64,000 nt of DNA from Alphaproteobacteria bacterium (GTDB taxonomy: Bacteria > Pseudomonadota > Alphaproteobacteria > Micropepsales > Micropepsaceae). A model generated the notes under the pieces. The model saw only the letters and a program-made list of their open reading frames with translations. It did not search any database and was not told the origin of the DNA. Below are positions 8,320-15,563 of the stretch, in pieces. Each line of letters starts with the position of its first letter. Position 1 is the first letter of the stretch. The stretch is from the NCBI GenBank assembly GCA_028871795.1, contig JAGWMG010000004.1, positions 124,001 through 188,000 on the forward strand. The letters run 5' to 3'. Both the position numbers and the translations under genes were made by a program.

Positions 8320-9900
8320 TCACGTGCCCTGTTGCACAAACGGAACCTTTTCGAACAGCCGGCGCTGTTCTCCGCGCGGGTCGTTCTCCAGGTGCGGCGG
8401 CCGGTCGAACACCATCGTCTCCCGTTTGGGCAGGGTGTAGGGCTTCCATAGGGGAAAATCCTTATGATTGGGATCCCCCGTCATGGCGAAGGCTATGAAG
8501 GCCTCGCTTACAATCGAAGCCATCGCCCGCGCGCCTTCCCCATTGCCGGTGATGGCGCCCTCCTTGTCGGTGTTGTCGAACGCCAGCGGGATGTCGATCA
8601 TGTGTTGCGCGCGGCGCTTGCCGAGCGGCGAAGCCCAGTCCATCTGATAGGCGAAAGCGGGCGTACCGGCCTGGGCGCGCAACTCGGCTTCGATGATCGC
8701 GGCGCGCCAGGACCTTGCCGCAGTCGTTGCAAGAAAGAACAGCTCGCTCGGCGATACGCCGGGAAACCAAGCCTTGTATTTGTCGATGACCAGCGACGGC
8801 AGAATGTCCACGCGCATGTCGGCGGCCAGGCGCGCCGGCAGCTCGTCCCAGGTCAGTTTGTAAGCCCAATCGTCGGTGATGAAAGCGCGCGTCTCGTCGT
8901 GCGTATTGCCAATCATCATCGGAATGCCCGCGGATTGGGCGGGCGCATCGGGATAGAACGGATGACGCGTCAGCGTGCGTTCGTCGAGAACGGGCCCGAA
9001 ATACACGCTGCCCGAACCGATGATCGGGTCCGGGGTTCCGAGCGCCTCCACCAGCTTGTCCGTTGGCACCTCCTTGATGGCGTCGAGATTGCTCTTCGAA
9101 ACGCCGAGCGCTGCAAGGTAGGTTTCGCTGCGCTGGGTGGCGTGCAGTGGACCCGACGCGGTGATTTGCTGGCCGCTCATCGTCGCGGCGCGGTGGAACA
9201 GGCCCTTCGCCACCGGCATCGCCATCATGGTCGCAATTTTGGCGCCGCCGCCGGACTGGCCGAATACCATCACCCTGTCCGGGTCGCCGCCGAATTCCGC
9301 GATGTTGTCACGTATCCATTCGAGCGCGAGCACCAGATCGAGTTGTCCGGCATTGCCGGAATCGGCGAATTCCGCGCCGCCAAGCGTTGCCAGATAGAGA
9401 TAGCCGAAGGCATTGAGGCGGTGATTGAGCGTGACCACGACGACATTGCCGCGTTTGCAGAGATTGACGCCGTCATAGATGTTCGCCGAACCCGATCCGG
9501 TGGCGTAGGCGCCGCCGTGGATATAGACCATCACCGCGCGCTTGCCGCCGTCGCGCAACGCCGGCGTCCAGACGTTCAGGAACAGGCAATCTTCGCTGGA
9601 TTTCTCGGTGGCGCGGGCCTGCGGGCACGACGGTCCATAGGCGAGGGCGTCATGGATTCCGCTCCAGCGCTTGGGGCGCAGCGGCGCCATGAAACGGCGA
9701 GGCCTGGTGTCGGCGCCATAGCGGATGCCCTTGAAGGCGGCGATGCCGGAATCGGTGGCGCCGCGCACGTGGCCGTAGGTCGTGCGCGCGACGGGCGCCG
9801 CGTGACGGTGGACGGCAAGGCTTGCCGGGACCGCGATTGCGGCCATTGTGGAAACCGATGCCAGCAATATGTCGCGCCGGGAATTGGAAACCGGTATCAT
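8320..9900 (-). CDS. Exported carboxylesterase, type B family
   Basis: Alpha/beta hydrolase of 526 residues. It starts with a Tat-like leader (SRRDILLASVSTMAAIAVPAS), suggesting export of the folded enzyme. The oxyanion-hole HGG is at 128-130, the nucleophile Ser216 is in GQSGGGA, the acid is probably the Glu in GNTHDETRAF, and the histidine lies in GDPNHKDFP. EDCLFLNVWTP is the second family signature. Type B esterases hydrolyse carboxylic esters, but the substrate cannot be told from sequence. It is followed closely on the same strand by nothing related; the DUF2842 gene upstream is only 22 bases away and may share a transcript. Confidence 0.92.
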   Translation of the reverse strand: MIPVSNSRRDILLASVSTMAAIAVPASLAVHRHAAPVARTTYGHVRGATDSGIAAFKGIRYGADTRPRRFMAPLRPKRWSGIHDALAYGPSCPQARATEKSSEDCLFLNVWTPALRDGGKRAVMVYIHGGAYATGSGSANIYDGVNLCKRGNVVVVTLNHRLNAFGYLYLATLGGAEFADSGNAGQLDLVLALEWIRDNIAEFGGDPDRVMVFGQSGGGAKIATMMAMPVAKGLFHRAATMSGQQITASGPLHATQRSETYLAALGVSKSNLDAIKEVPTDKLVEALGTPDPIIGSGSVYFGPVLDERTLTRHPFYPDAPAQSAGIPMMIGNTHDETRAFITDDWAYKLTWDELPARLAADMRVDILPSLVIDKYKAWFPGVSPSELFFLATTAARSWRAAIIEAELRAQAGTPAFAYQMDWASPLGKRRAQHMIDIPLAFDNTDKEGAITGNGEGARAMASIVSEAFIAFAMTGDPNHKDFPLWKPYTLPKRETMVFDRPPHLENDPRGEQRRLFEKVPFVQQGT

Positions 9901-9922
9901 GTGCTGGCATTCCTTTGCTTCG

Positions 9923-10150
9923 TTACTCTGCTCGGGTCTTCGGTTCGCGGTACATCCAGGGCAGCATCAAGCCGACTGGGACAATCCATAATGTACCCGC
10001 GATCAGGTAGTAGAAAAGCTCCACCAGCCAATTCGCATGGGGCAGGACGCGGACCGCGACGCTCATGGCGATCAAGGCATAGGCGACCAGCCACACCAGC
10101 ATGATCAGAGTGCCGATCAGCTTCTTGAAGTGTGGCGACAACGGACGCAT
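9923..10150 (-). CDS. DUF2842 family small membrane protein
   Basis: Protein of 75 residues with two predicted membrane helices (LIGTLIMLVWLVAYALIAMSVAV and LFYYLIAGTLWIVPVGLMLPW), starting MRPLSPHFKKLIG. This size and layout match the DUF2842 family, found mainly in alphaproteobacteria and of unknown function. The ATG at 10150 has an AGAGG ribosome site a few bases upstream, so the longer frame extending to 10378 across ctaA is not needed. It is divergent from ctaA with 55 bases between the start codons. Confidence 0.8.
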   Translation of the reverse strand: MRPLSPHFKKLIGTLIMLVWLVAYALIAMSVAVRVLPHANWLVELFYYLIAGTLWIVPVGLMLPWMYREPKTRAE

Positions 10151-10205
10151 CTGGACCTCTTTGACCCCGAGAGCTATCAAGCGGGTGCCTCGAAGCGGGA
10201 ACCGA

Positions 10206-11282
10206 ATGGACATTCTATCCGCCTTGGTGCCGCAGTCCCAGTCCGGCCGGCGCGCTGCCGGACTTTGGCTGCTGGCGGTCGCGGCGCTCATCGTCGCCAT
10301 GCTCGCCGTCGGCGGGCTGACGCGGCTGACGGGCTCCGGCCTGTCGATCACCCAATGGGACCCGATCGTCGGTGCCATTCCGCCCCTGGGCGATGCCGCT
10401 TGGCATGACGCCTTCGCGAAGTACCAGCAGATTCCGCAGTACCGGCTCGAGAATCACGGCATGAGCCTTGAAGGCTTCAAGGCGATCTTCTGGTGGGAGT
10501 GGGCGCACCGCTTCCTCGGACGGGCGATCGGATGCGTCTTCTTCGTGCCGTTCGTCTGGTTCGCGTGGAGCGGCGCCATCGGACGCAAGGACTGGCCGCG
10601 CATGGTGCTGCTGCTGGCGCTGGGCGGCCTGCAAGGATTCGTCGGCTGGTGGATGGTGGAAAGCGGACTGGAAACGCGCGTCTCGGTCAGCCAGTACCGC
10701 CTCGCGATCCACCTCGGCGTCGCGGTCATCCTCTTGGGCGCGATTCTGTGGACGGCGCTGGAGTATTTGCGGGCCCCCTCACCCGGAGCACTGCGTGCTC
10801 CGGCCTTTCCCGCGAGGGGAGAGGCGAAGATGGCGTTCGTCTTCGTCGCGCTGGTCTTTGTCCAGATGCTGCTCGGCGCGCTGGTGGCGGGCTTGCACGC
10901 GGGGCACATCGACAATACCTGGCCGTTGATGGACGGGCGATTGACGCCGGAACATCCGTTCCTTTTGTCTCCCCGGTGGATCAATTTCTTTGAGAACCCC
11001 GGTGTCGTGCAGTTCGATCACCGGATCGTGGCCTATCTCGTAGCGGGCGGTGCGTTCACGCTGTGGTCGTGGGGCAGACGCATCGGCCTGACCGGTTTGG
11101 CCCGGCGCAGCAGCGATGCCGTGCTGTACATCACGTTGATTCAGGTTGTACTGGGCATCGCGACGCTGCTGCTGGAAGTGCCCATAGCGCTGGCGGCGCT
11201 GCATCAGGTCGTGGCGGCGCTGCTGTTCTGCGCGGCGGTTTGGCACGCATTCGAGCTGCGCTACGCCGCCTCCAACCCCTGA
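10206..11282 (+). CDS. ctaA: Heme A synthase (COX15/CtaA)
   Basis: Inner-membrane protein of 358 residues with about eight helices that oxidises the C8 methyl of heme O to give heme A for aa3 cytochrome oxidases. Family motifs are clear: GGLTRLTGSGLSITQWDP near residue 35, WWEWAHRFLGRAIG, FVGWWMVESGLE, QYRLAIHLGVAV, FDHRIVAYLV and ALHQVVAALLF; the histidines in these are heme ligands or catalytic. A 17-residue Pro/Ala-rich stretch near residue 195 is encoded by a palindromic repeat at 10773-10823. The ATG at 10206 follows AGCGGGA. The last 22 bases overlap the convergent sulfhydrylase gene. Confidence 0.95.
   Translation: MDILSALVPQSQSGRRAAGLWLLAVAALIVAMLAVGGLTRLTGSGLSITQWDPIVGAIPPLGDAAWHDAFAKYQQIPQYRLENHGMSLEGFKAIFWWEWAHRFLGRAIGCVFFVPFVWFAWSGAIGRKDWPRMVLLLALGGLQGFVGWWMVESGLETRVSVSQYRLAIHLGVAVILLGAILWTALEYLRAPSPGALRAPAFPARGEAKMAFVFVALVFVQMLLGALVAGLHAGHIDNTWPLMDGRLTPEHPFLLSPRWINFFENPGVVQFDHRIVAYLVAGGAFTLWSWGRRIGLTGLARRSSDAVLYITLIQVVLGIATLLLEVPIALAALHQVVAALLFCAAVWHAFELRYAASNP
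10773..10823. repeat. Palindromic repeat element read in frame inside ctaA
   Basis: Nested inverted repeats: inner arms CCGGAGCAC (10783-10791) and GTGCTCCGG (10795-10803) with a three-base loop, and outer arms CCCCTC (10775-10780) and GAGGGG (10814-10819). The segment encodes a Pro/Ala/Arg-rich loop (APSPGALRAPAFPARGEAK) between two membrane helices of CtaA. It keeps the frame open and looks like a dispersed intergenic-type repeat that has entered the gene. A related, larger element is found in the uracil-DNA glycosylase gene near 50 kb. Confidence 0.7.
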
Positions 11283-12535
11283 TCCAGATCGGCGACGATG
11301 TCCTCGGCGTTCTCGATGCCGATGGACAGCCGCACCACGTCGTCGCCGGCGCCGGCCCTGGCGCGGTCCGCCGCTTCGAGCTGGCGGTGCGTCGTGGAAG
11401 CCGGATGGATGATGAGGCTGCGCGTGTCGCCGATGTTCGCCAGATGGCTGATGAGGCGCACGGAATTCACCAGCTTCATGCCGGCCTCGTAGCCGCCCTT
11501 GACGCCGAAGGTGAAGACGCTGCCGGCGCCCTTGGGGCAATATTTTGCATGTAGCGCATACGATGGATTGTCTTCCAGCCCCGCATAATTCACCCAGGCG
11601 ACTTTCGGATGGTCCTTCAACCAACGCGCCACGGCGAGCGCGTTGTCGCAATGCTTCTGCATCCGCAGCGCCAGCGTTTCGATGCCTTGCAGCACCAGAA
11701 AGGCGTTCATCGGCGACAGCGCCGGGCCGAGATCGCGCAACGCCAGCACGCGGCAGGCGATGGCGTAGGCCATGTCGCCGAAGGTCTCCCACAGCTTCAT
11801 GCCGTGATAGGACGGGCAGGGCTCCGACAGGGTGGGATATTTGCCGCCGCCCCAATCGAACTTGCCGCCGTCCACGATCAGCCCGGCCATCGAATTGCCG
11901 TGGCCGCCGAGGAACTTCGTCGCCGAATGCAGCACGATGTCCGCGCCCCATTCGAAGGGACGGATCAGGTAGGGCGTCGCCAAGGTGTTGTCGACGATCA
12001 GCGGCACGCCGGCGCCGTGCGCGATCTTCGCGATCGCCTCGATGTCGGTGACGATGCCGCCGGGGTTGGCGATGCTCTCGATGAACATCGCTTTCGTCTT
12101 CGCCGACAGCGCGGCCTTGAAGCTGTCGGGCTTAGTACCGTCGGCCCATTTCACATGCCAGTCGAACTTGGCGAAGGAATGGTTGAACTGGTTGATCGAA
12201 CCGCCATAAAGCTGGCGCGCGGCCACGATCTCGTCGCCGGGCCCCATCAGCGTGTGCAGCGCGACGAGCTGCGCGGCGTGGCCCGACGCGACCGACAGAC
12301 CGGCGCGCCCGCCTTCCAGCGCGGCGATGCGCTCCTCCAGCACCGCGTTGGTGGGGTTCATAATGCGGCTGTAGATGTTGCCGAAGACCTGGAGATTGAA
12401 CAGCGCCGCGGCGTGATCGGCATCCTCGAACACGAAGGCCGTCGTCTGGTAGATCGGCGTGGCGCGCGCGCCGGTCGCCGGATCGGGTTGCGCGCCCGCG
12501 TGAACGCTCAGCGTGTCGAAGCCGTAGTCGGTCAC
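11261..12535 (-). CDS. metY: O-acetylhomoserine sulfhydrylase (aminocarboxypropyltransferase)
   Basis: PLP enzyme of 424 residues of the Cys/Met metabolism family. [16 protein letters not shown] at the start, the glycine-rich SGHAAQ segment and the PLP-lysine motif [16 protein letters not shown] identify it. The long form and the [17 protein letters not shown] insert fit O-acetylhomoserine sulfhydrylase, which makes homocysteine (or methionine from methanethiol), rather than cystathionine enzymes. The GTG start at 12535 overlaps the upstream CoA-binding gene's stop by four bases (GTGA). The gene ends inside the 3' end of convergent ctaA. It is probably translated as the third gene of an echA-CoA-binding-metY operon. 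Confidence 0.9.
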   Translation of the reverse strand: MTDYGFDTLSVHAGAQPDPATGARATPIYQTTAFVFEDADHAAALFNLQVFGNIYSRIMNPTNAVLEERIAALEGGRAGLSVASGHAAQLVALHTLMGPGDEIVAARQLYGGSINQFNHSFAKFDWHVKWADGTKPDSFKAALSAKTKAMFIESIANPGGIVTDIEAIAKIAHGAGVPLIVDNTLATPYLIRPFEWGADIVLHSATKFLGGHGNSMAGLIVDGGKFDWGGGKYPTLSEPCPSYHGMKLWETFGDMAYAIACRVLALRDLGPALSPMNAFLVLQGIETLALRMQKHCDNALAVARWLKDHPKVAWVNYAGLEDNPSYALHAKYCPKGAGSVFTFGVKGGYEAGMKLVNSVRLISHLANIGDTRSLIIHPASTTHRQLEAADRARAGAGDDVVRLSIGIENAEDIVADLDQGLEAA

Positions 12536-13065
12536 GATTTTTCTCCCTTCATAACGCGCTTCAGCGATCCGCCTTTGCCGAACAGCAGCGGCTTGCGGTT
12601 GTCGATGAGCTTGCGGTTGACGCCCACCCAACTGATCTCTCCCGACAGCCGCCCGTATTCGATCTTGGGGCAGCGGTCCATGACGACGGTAAGGCCCGCT
12701 TCGCGCGCCTTCGCCGCCGCCTCTTCGTTGACGACGCCCAATTGCATCCAGATCACCTTCACGCCCAGGCGATCCTTTTCGGCCAGCGCTTCGTCGACGA
12801 TGGCAGGCGCGGCGTCGGAGGCGCGGAAAATGTCGACCATGTCGGCGGGGGCGGGAACCTCGCGGAGCGAGGCGTAGACCTTCCGCCCGAGGATTTCCTT
12901 GCCCGCCATGCCCGGATTGACCGGATGGATAAGGTAGCCCTTGTCGAGGAGGTATTTCATGGCGAAGTAGCTCGGCCGCATCTCGTTGCCGCTGGCGCCC
13001 ACCATGGCGATCACCTTGACGGAACGCAGGATGGATTTGATGAGGTCGTCGGGATAAACGGGCAT
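12532..13065 (-). CDS. CoA-binding domain (YccU-like) protein
   Basis: Small Rossmann-fold protein of 177 residues: KVIAMVGASGNEMRPSYFAM near the start, HPVNPG and VIWMQLGVVNEEAAAKA, ending with a catalytic-looking cysteine in VVMDRCPKIEY. It is the CoA_binding_2 family, related to the CoA-binding part of succinyl-CoA synthetase but without the ligase. In many bacteria it neighbours O-acetylhomoserine sulfhydrylase, as here; its role there is not established. The ATG at 13065 shares one base with the upstream stop (TAATG) and has GGAG five bases before it, so it is preferred over an ATG at 13080. Confidence 0.85.
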   Translation of the reverse strand: MPVYPDDLIKSILRSVKVIAMVGASGNEMRPSYFAMKYLLDKGYLIHPVNPGMAGKEILGRKVYASLREVPAPADMVDIFRASDAAPAIVDEALAEKDRLGVKVIWMQLGVVNEEAAAKAREAGLTVVMDRCPKIEYGRLSGEISWVGVNRKLIDNRKPLLFGKGGSLKRVMKGEKS

Positions 13066-13871
13066 TACGGCTCCGGCCATTTCGGTTCGCGCTTCTCAAG
13101 AAACGCGCCGATGCCTTCCTCTGCCTCGGAATGCAGCATGTTTTCCGTCATCACGCGGCTGGCATAATCGTAGGCCTCGCTCAGGCCAAGCTCGAGCTGG
13201 CGGTAGAAAGTTTCCTTCCCGATCTTCACGGCGGCGCGCGGTTTCGAGGCGATCAGCGACGCCAGTTCCATGGTCTCGGCTTTCAAGGCGTCGGGCTTCG
13301 CCACGCGGTTGACCAGTCCCATGTGCCATGCCTGGGCGGCGGAGACCATTTCGCCCGTGAGCAGCATCTCCATCGCCTGCTTGCGCGCCAGGTTGCGCGA
13401 CAGCGCCACCATCGGCGTCGAACAGAACAATCCGATGTTCACGCCCGGCGTGGCGAATCTCGCTTCGGCGGAGGCGACGGCGAGATCGCAGCTCGCCACG
13501 AGTTGGCAGCCCGCGGCGGTCGCCACACCCTGCACCTCGGCGATCACCGGCTTGGGATGGCGCACGATCGTTTGCATCAGTTTGGAGCACTGCGCGAACA
13601 ACGCCGCAAAGGCGGCCTTGCCCTTGTCAGCGTCCCGGCGGCGCGCCGTCATCTCCTTCAGGTCGTGACCGGCGCAGAAGGCGGCTCCGGCGGCGGCGAT
13701 CACGACGACGCGGGCGGACTTGTCATGCGCCGCCGCATCGAGCGCGGCTTGCAGCGCTGCCATCAGGCCAGCGCTCAAGGCGTTGCGCGCGCCGGCGCGG
13801 TTCAGGGTCAGCCGCAGTACGGGGCCGTCGTGAAGGGCTGTGGCCAGCGGTTCGGAAACGGGACTGCTCAT
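13065..13871 (-). CDS. Enoyl-CoA hydratase/isomerase family protein
   Basis: Crotonase-fold enzyme of 268 residues, of normal family length. Landmarks are LRLTLNRAGARNALSAGLM, the oxyanion-hole segment AFCAGHDLKEM, EVQGVATAAGCQLVASCDLAVA, and GVNIGLFCSTPMVALSR. The glutamates of classic hydratases are replaced around GVATAAGCQLV and GLFCST, as in the ECHDC3-like subgroup, so the exact reaction is unclear. The start ATG at 13871 gives MSSPVSE; the open frame upstream has no family similarity. The gene is first of a tightly coupled minus-strand operon with the CoA-binding and sulfhydrylase genes. Confidence 0.88.
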   Translation of the reverse strand: MSSPVSEPLATALHDGPVLRLTLNRAGARNALSAGLMAALQAALDAAAHDKSARVVVIAAAGAAFCAGHDLKEMTARRRDADKGKAAFAALFAQCSKLMQTIVRHPKPVIAEVQGVATAAGCQLVASCDLAVASAEARFATPGVNIGLFCSTPMVALSRNLARKQAMEMLLTGEMVSAAQAWHMGLVNRVAKPDALKAETMELASLIASKPRAAVKIGKETFYRQLELGLSEAYDYASRVMTENMLHSEAEEGIGAFLEKREPKWPEP

Positions 13872-13901
13872 GCCGGCCAATCTAGTCTTTTTGCCACGGC
13901 A

Positions 13902-13942
13902 CGACACTCCGGCCGCGTTGACGGGCGGCCGGAGCCGTGTCG
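13902..13942. terminator. Strong hairpin between DUF805 and enoyl-CoA hydratase genes
   Basis: Perfect 10-base arms CTCCGGCCGC (13907-13916) and GCGGCCGGAG (13925-13934) flank an 8-base loop. The stem extends by CGACA/TGTCG past a three-base bulge. It lies between the DUF805 stop (13960) and the next minus-strand start (13871), a terminator position, but the minus strand lacks a T-run after it, so it may be Rho-dependent or a processing structure. Confidence 0.5.
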
Positions 13943-13959
13943 CGCGGATCTCCCTGCGG

Positions 13960-14343
13960 TTATGCCGTAGCGCGAGGATCCGGGCCGAAACGGTTGTCGC
14001 CCTGCGTTCCCTTGGTGCAGTACCAAACGATGAGCAGGATTGCGCCCAGGAAAGGCACCAGGGCAATGAACACCCACCAGCCCGATCGGTTGGTGTCGTG
14101 CAGCCGCCGCACGGTCACCGCGAGTCCGGGAAGAAAATTGACCAGCACGACCACGATATAGACGATTCCGACGGCATACGGCACGCCGGCAGCCGGCGGG
14201 TCGACGAACCGATCCACGACCATCGCGGCAACTGCCGCCAGAAACGCGTACAAAGTAAAAAACCAGAACTCGGAGCGCCGTGCGCGCCCGGTGAAGGTCA
14301 CGTATTTTTGAAACCCCGTCGCGACGGCTGTCGTAAAGCCCAT
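13960..14343 (-). CDS. DUF805 family membrane protein
   Basis: Protein of 127 residues with four hydrophobic segments. FQKYVTFTGRARRSEFWFFTLY, VTVRRLHDTNRSGWW and the C-terminal CTKGTQGDNRFGPDP are the DUF805 signature. Function is unknown; members are inner-membrane proteins of about 110-130 residues. The ATG at 14343 has GGAGG with five-base spacing; a longer frame from 14370 is less likely. It is divergent from rplM and stands alone between hairpins and promoters. Confidence 0.9.
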   Translation of the reverse strand: MGFTTAVATGFQKYVTFTGRARRSEFWFFTLYAFLAAVAAMVVDRFVDPPAAGVPYAVGIVYIVVVLVNFLPGLAVTVRRLHDTNRSGWWVFIALVPFLGAILLIVWYCTKGTQGDNRFGPDPRATA

Positions 14344-14466
14344 ATGAGCCTCCCCAGTTATGCTCAACAAGGTTAATCGCGCTGCAAGCGGGCGTCCATC
14401 GATTCGCCGGGTTTATACGGTAATATAATACCACATCGTATAAATATCGGAAAACTTGCATTTCCC

Positions 14467-14495
14467 TTGACGGCCCGCGCGCAACCCCCTATACG
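14467..14495 (+). promoter_or_regulatory. Sigma-70-type promoter for rplM-rpsI
   Basis: TTGACG at 14467-14472 and TATACG at 14490-14495 are separated by exactly 17 bases, a good match to the alphaproteobacterial housekeeping promoter. The predicted start of transcription near 14502 leaves a leader of about 20 bases before the rplM ATG at 14525. The region just upstream (about 14415-14460) is AT-rich, which could act as an UP-like element. Confidence 0.75.
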
Positions 14496-14524
14496 GCCCG
14501 CCGGTTCAGACGGATTTTGCAGCC

Positions 14525-15031
14525 ATGAAAACCTACTCGGCCAAGGCCTCCGAAATCGAGAAGAAGTGGGTGGTGATCGACGCCGACGGACTGGTCGTCG
14601 GCCGCCTCGCTTCGCTCATCGCGCTGCGCCTGCGCGGCAAGCACAAGCCCAGCTTCACGCCCTACATGGATTGCGGCGACAACGTCATCGTCGTCAATGC
14701 GGCCAAGGCGCTGCTGACCGGCGATAAGCTGAAGAAGAAGGTCTATTACCACCACACCGGCTACATCGGCGGCGTCAAGGAGCGCACGGCGGGCCAGATC
14801 ATGGCCGGCAAGTTCCCCGAGCGGATCGTCGAAAAGGCGGTCGAGCGGATGCTGCCGCGCGGGCCGTTGGGCAAGCGCCAGCTCGCCAATCTGCGGGTCT
14901 ATCCGGGGGCGGAGCATCCCCACGAGGCGCAGCAGCCCGAGAAGATCGACATCGCCGGCATGAACCCCAAGAACACCAACTATCGCTCCGCGCGCGTTGC
15001 GCGCAACGTAAAGAACACGAAGGCGGCTTGA
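14525..15031 (+). CDS. rplM: 50S ribosomal protein L13
   Basis: Protein of 168 residues. [47 protein letters not shown] and the signature segment [30 protein letters not shown] are diagnostic of L13, an early-assembling protein of the large subunit. It is about 20 residues longer than E. coli L13 because of a C-terminal tail, usual in alphaproteobacteria. It is followed one base later by rpsI, the standard L13-S9 operon, and preceded by a clear promoter. Confidence 0.98.
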   Translation: MKTYSAKASEIEKKWVVIDADGLVVGRLASLIALRLRGKHKPSFTPYMDCGDNVIVVNAAKALLTGDKLKKKVYYHHTGYIGGVKERTAGQIMAGKFPERIVEKAVERMLPRGPLGKRQLANLRVYPGAEHPHEAQQPEKIDIAGMNPKNTNYRSARVARNVKNTKAA

Positions 15032-15032
15032 C

Positions 15033-15530
15033 ATGGCGGAAGAGGTAAAGAGCTTCGGCGACCTGAAAACGACGCTGATAAAGGCGAAGCCGCAGACGCC
15101 CGCCGCGCAAGCCGCGGAACTCGGTGCTTCCAAGAAGGATGCGAAGGGCAGGGCCTATGCCACCGGCCGCCGCAAGGACGCGGTCGCGCGCGTCTGGATC
15201 AAGCCGGGCAGCGGTCGCATTACGATCAACGACAAAGAAGAGAAGATTTATTTCGCACGGCCGGTGTTGCGCATGATCGTGCGCCAGCCGTTGATCGCGG
15301 CCAATCGCGACGGGCAGTTCGACGTCATCGTTACCGTTTCGGGCGGCGGACTTTCCGGCCAGGCCGGCGCCGTGCGTCACGGCATCAGTCGCGCCCTGGT
15401 GAACTATGAGCCGGGGCTGCGCGCCGTATTGAAGCCGGGCGGCTTCCTCACCCGCGATCCGCGCGCCGTCGAGCGCAAGAAGTACGGCCGGCCCAAGGCG
15501 CGGCGCAGCTTCCAATTCTCGAAGCGGTAG
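15033..15530 (+). CDS. rpsI: 30S ribosomal protein S9
   Basis: Protein of 165 residues. An acidic/variable N-terminal extension of about 35 residues precedes the S9 fold: [40 protein letters not shown], and the C-terminal [25 protein letters not shown] whose basic tail reaches the P-site tRNA. The extension is common in this class. It starts one base after the rplM stop, so it is cotranscribed with L13. The convergent beta-barrel gene ends 33 bases downstream. Confidence 0.98.
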   Translation: MAEEVKSFGDLKTTLIKAKPQTPAAQAAELGASKKDAKGRAYATGRRKDAVARVWIKPGSGRITINDKEEKIYFARPVLRMIVRQPLIAANRDGQFDVIVTVSGGGLSGQAGAVRHGISRALVNYEPGLRAVLKPGGFLTRDPRAVERKKYGRPKARRSFQFSKR

Positions 15531-15563
15531 CAAGTTACCACATTTTCGGCTAACGGTGCCGCC

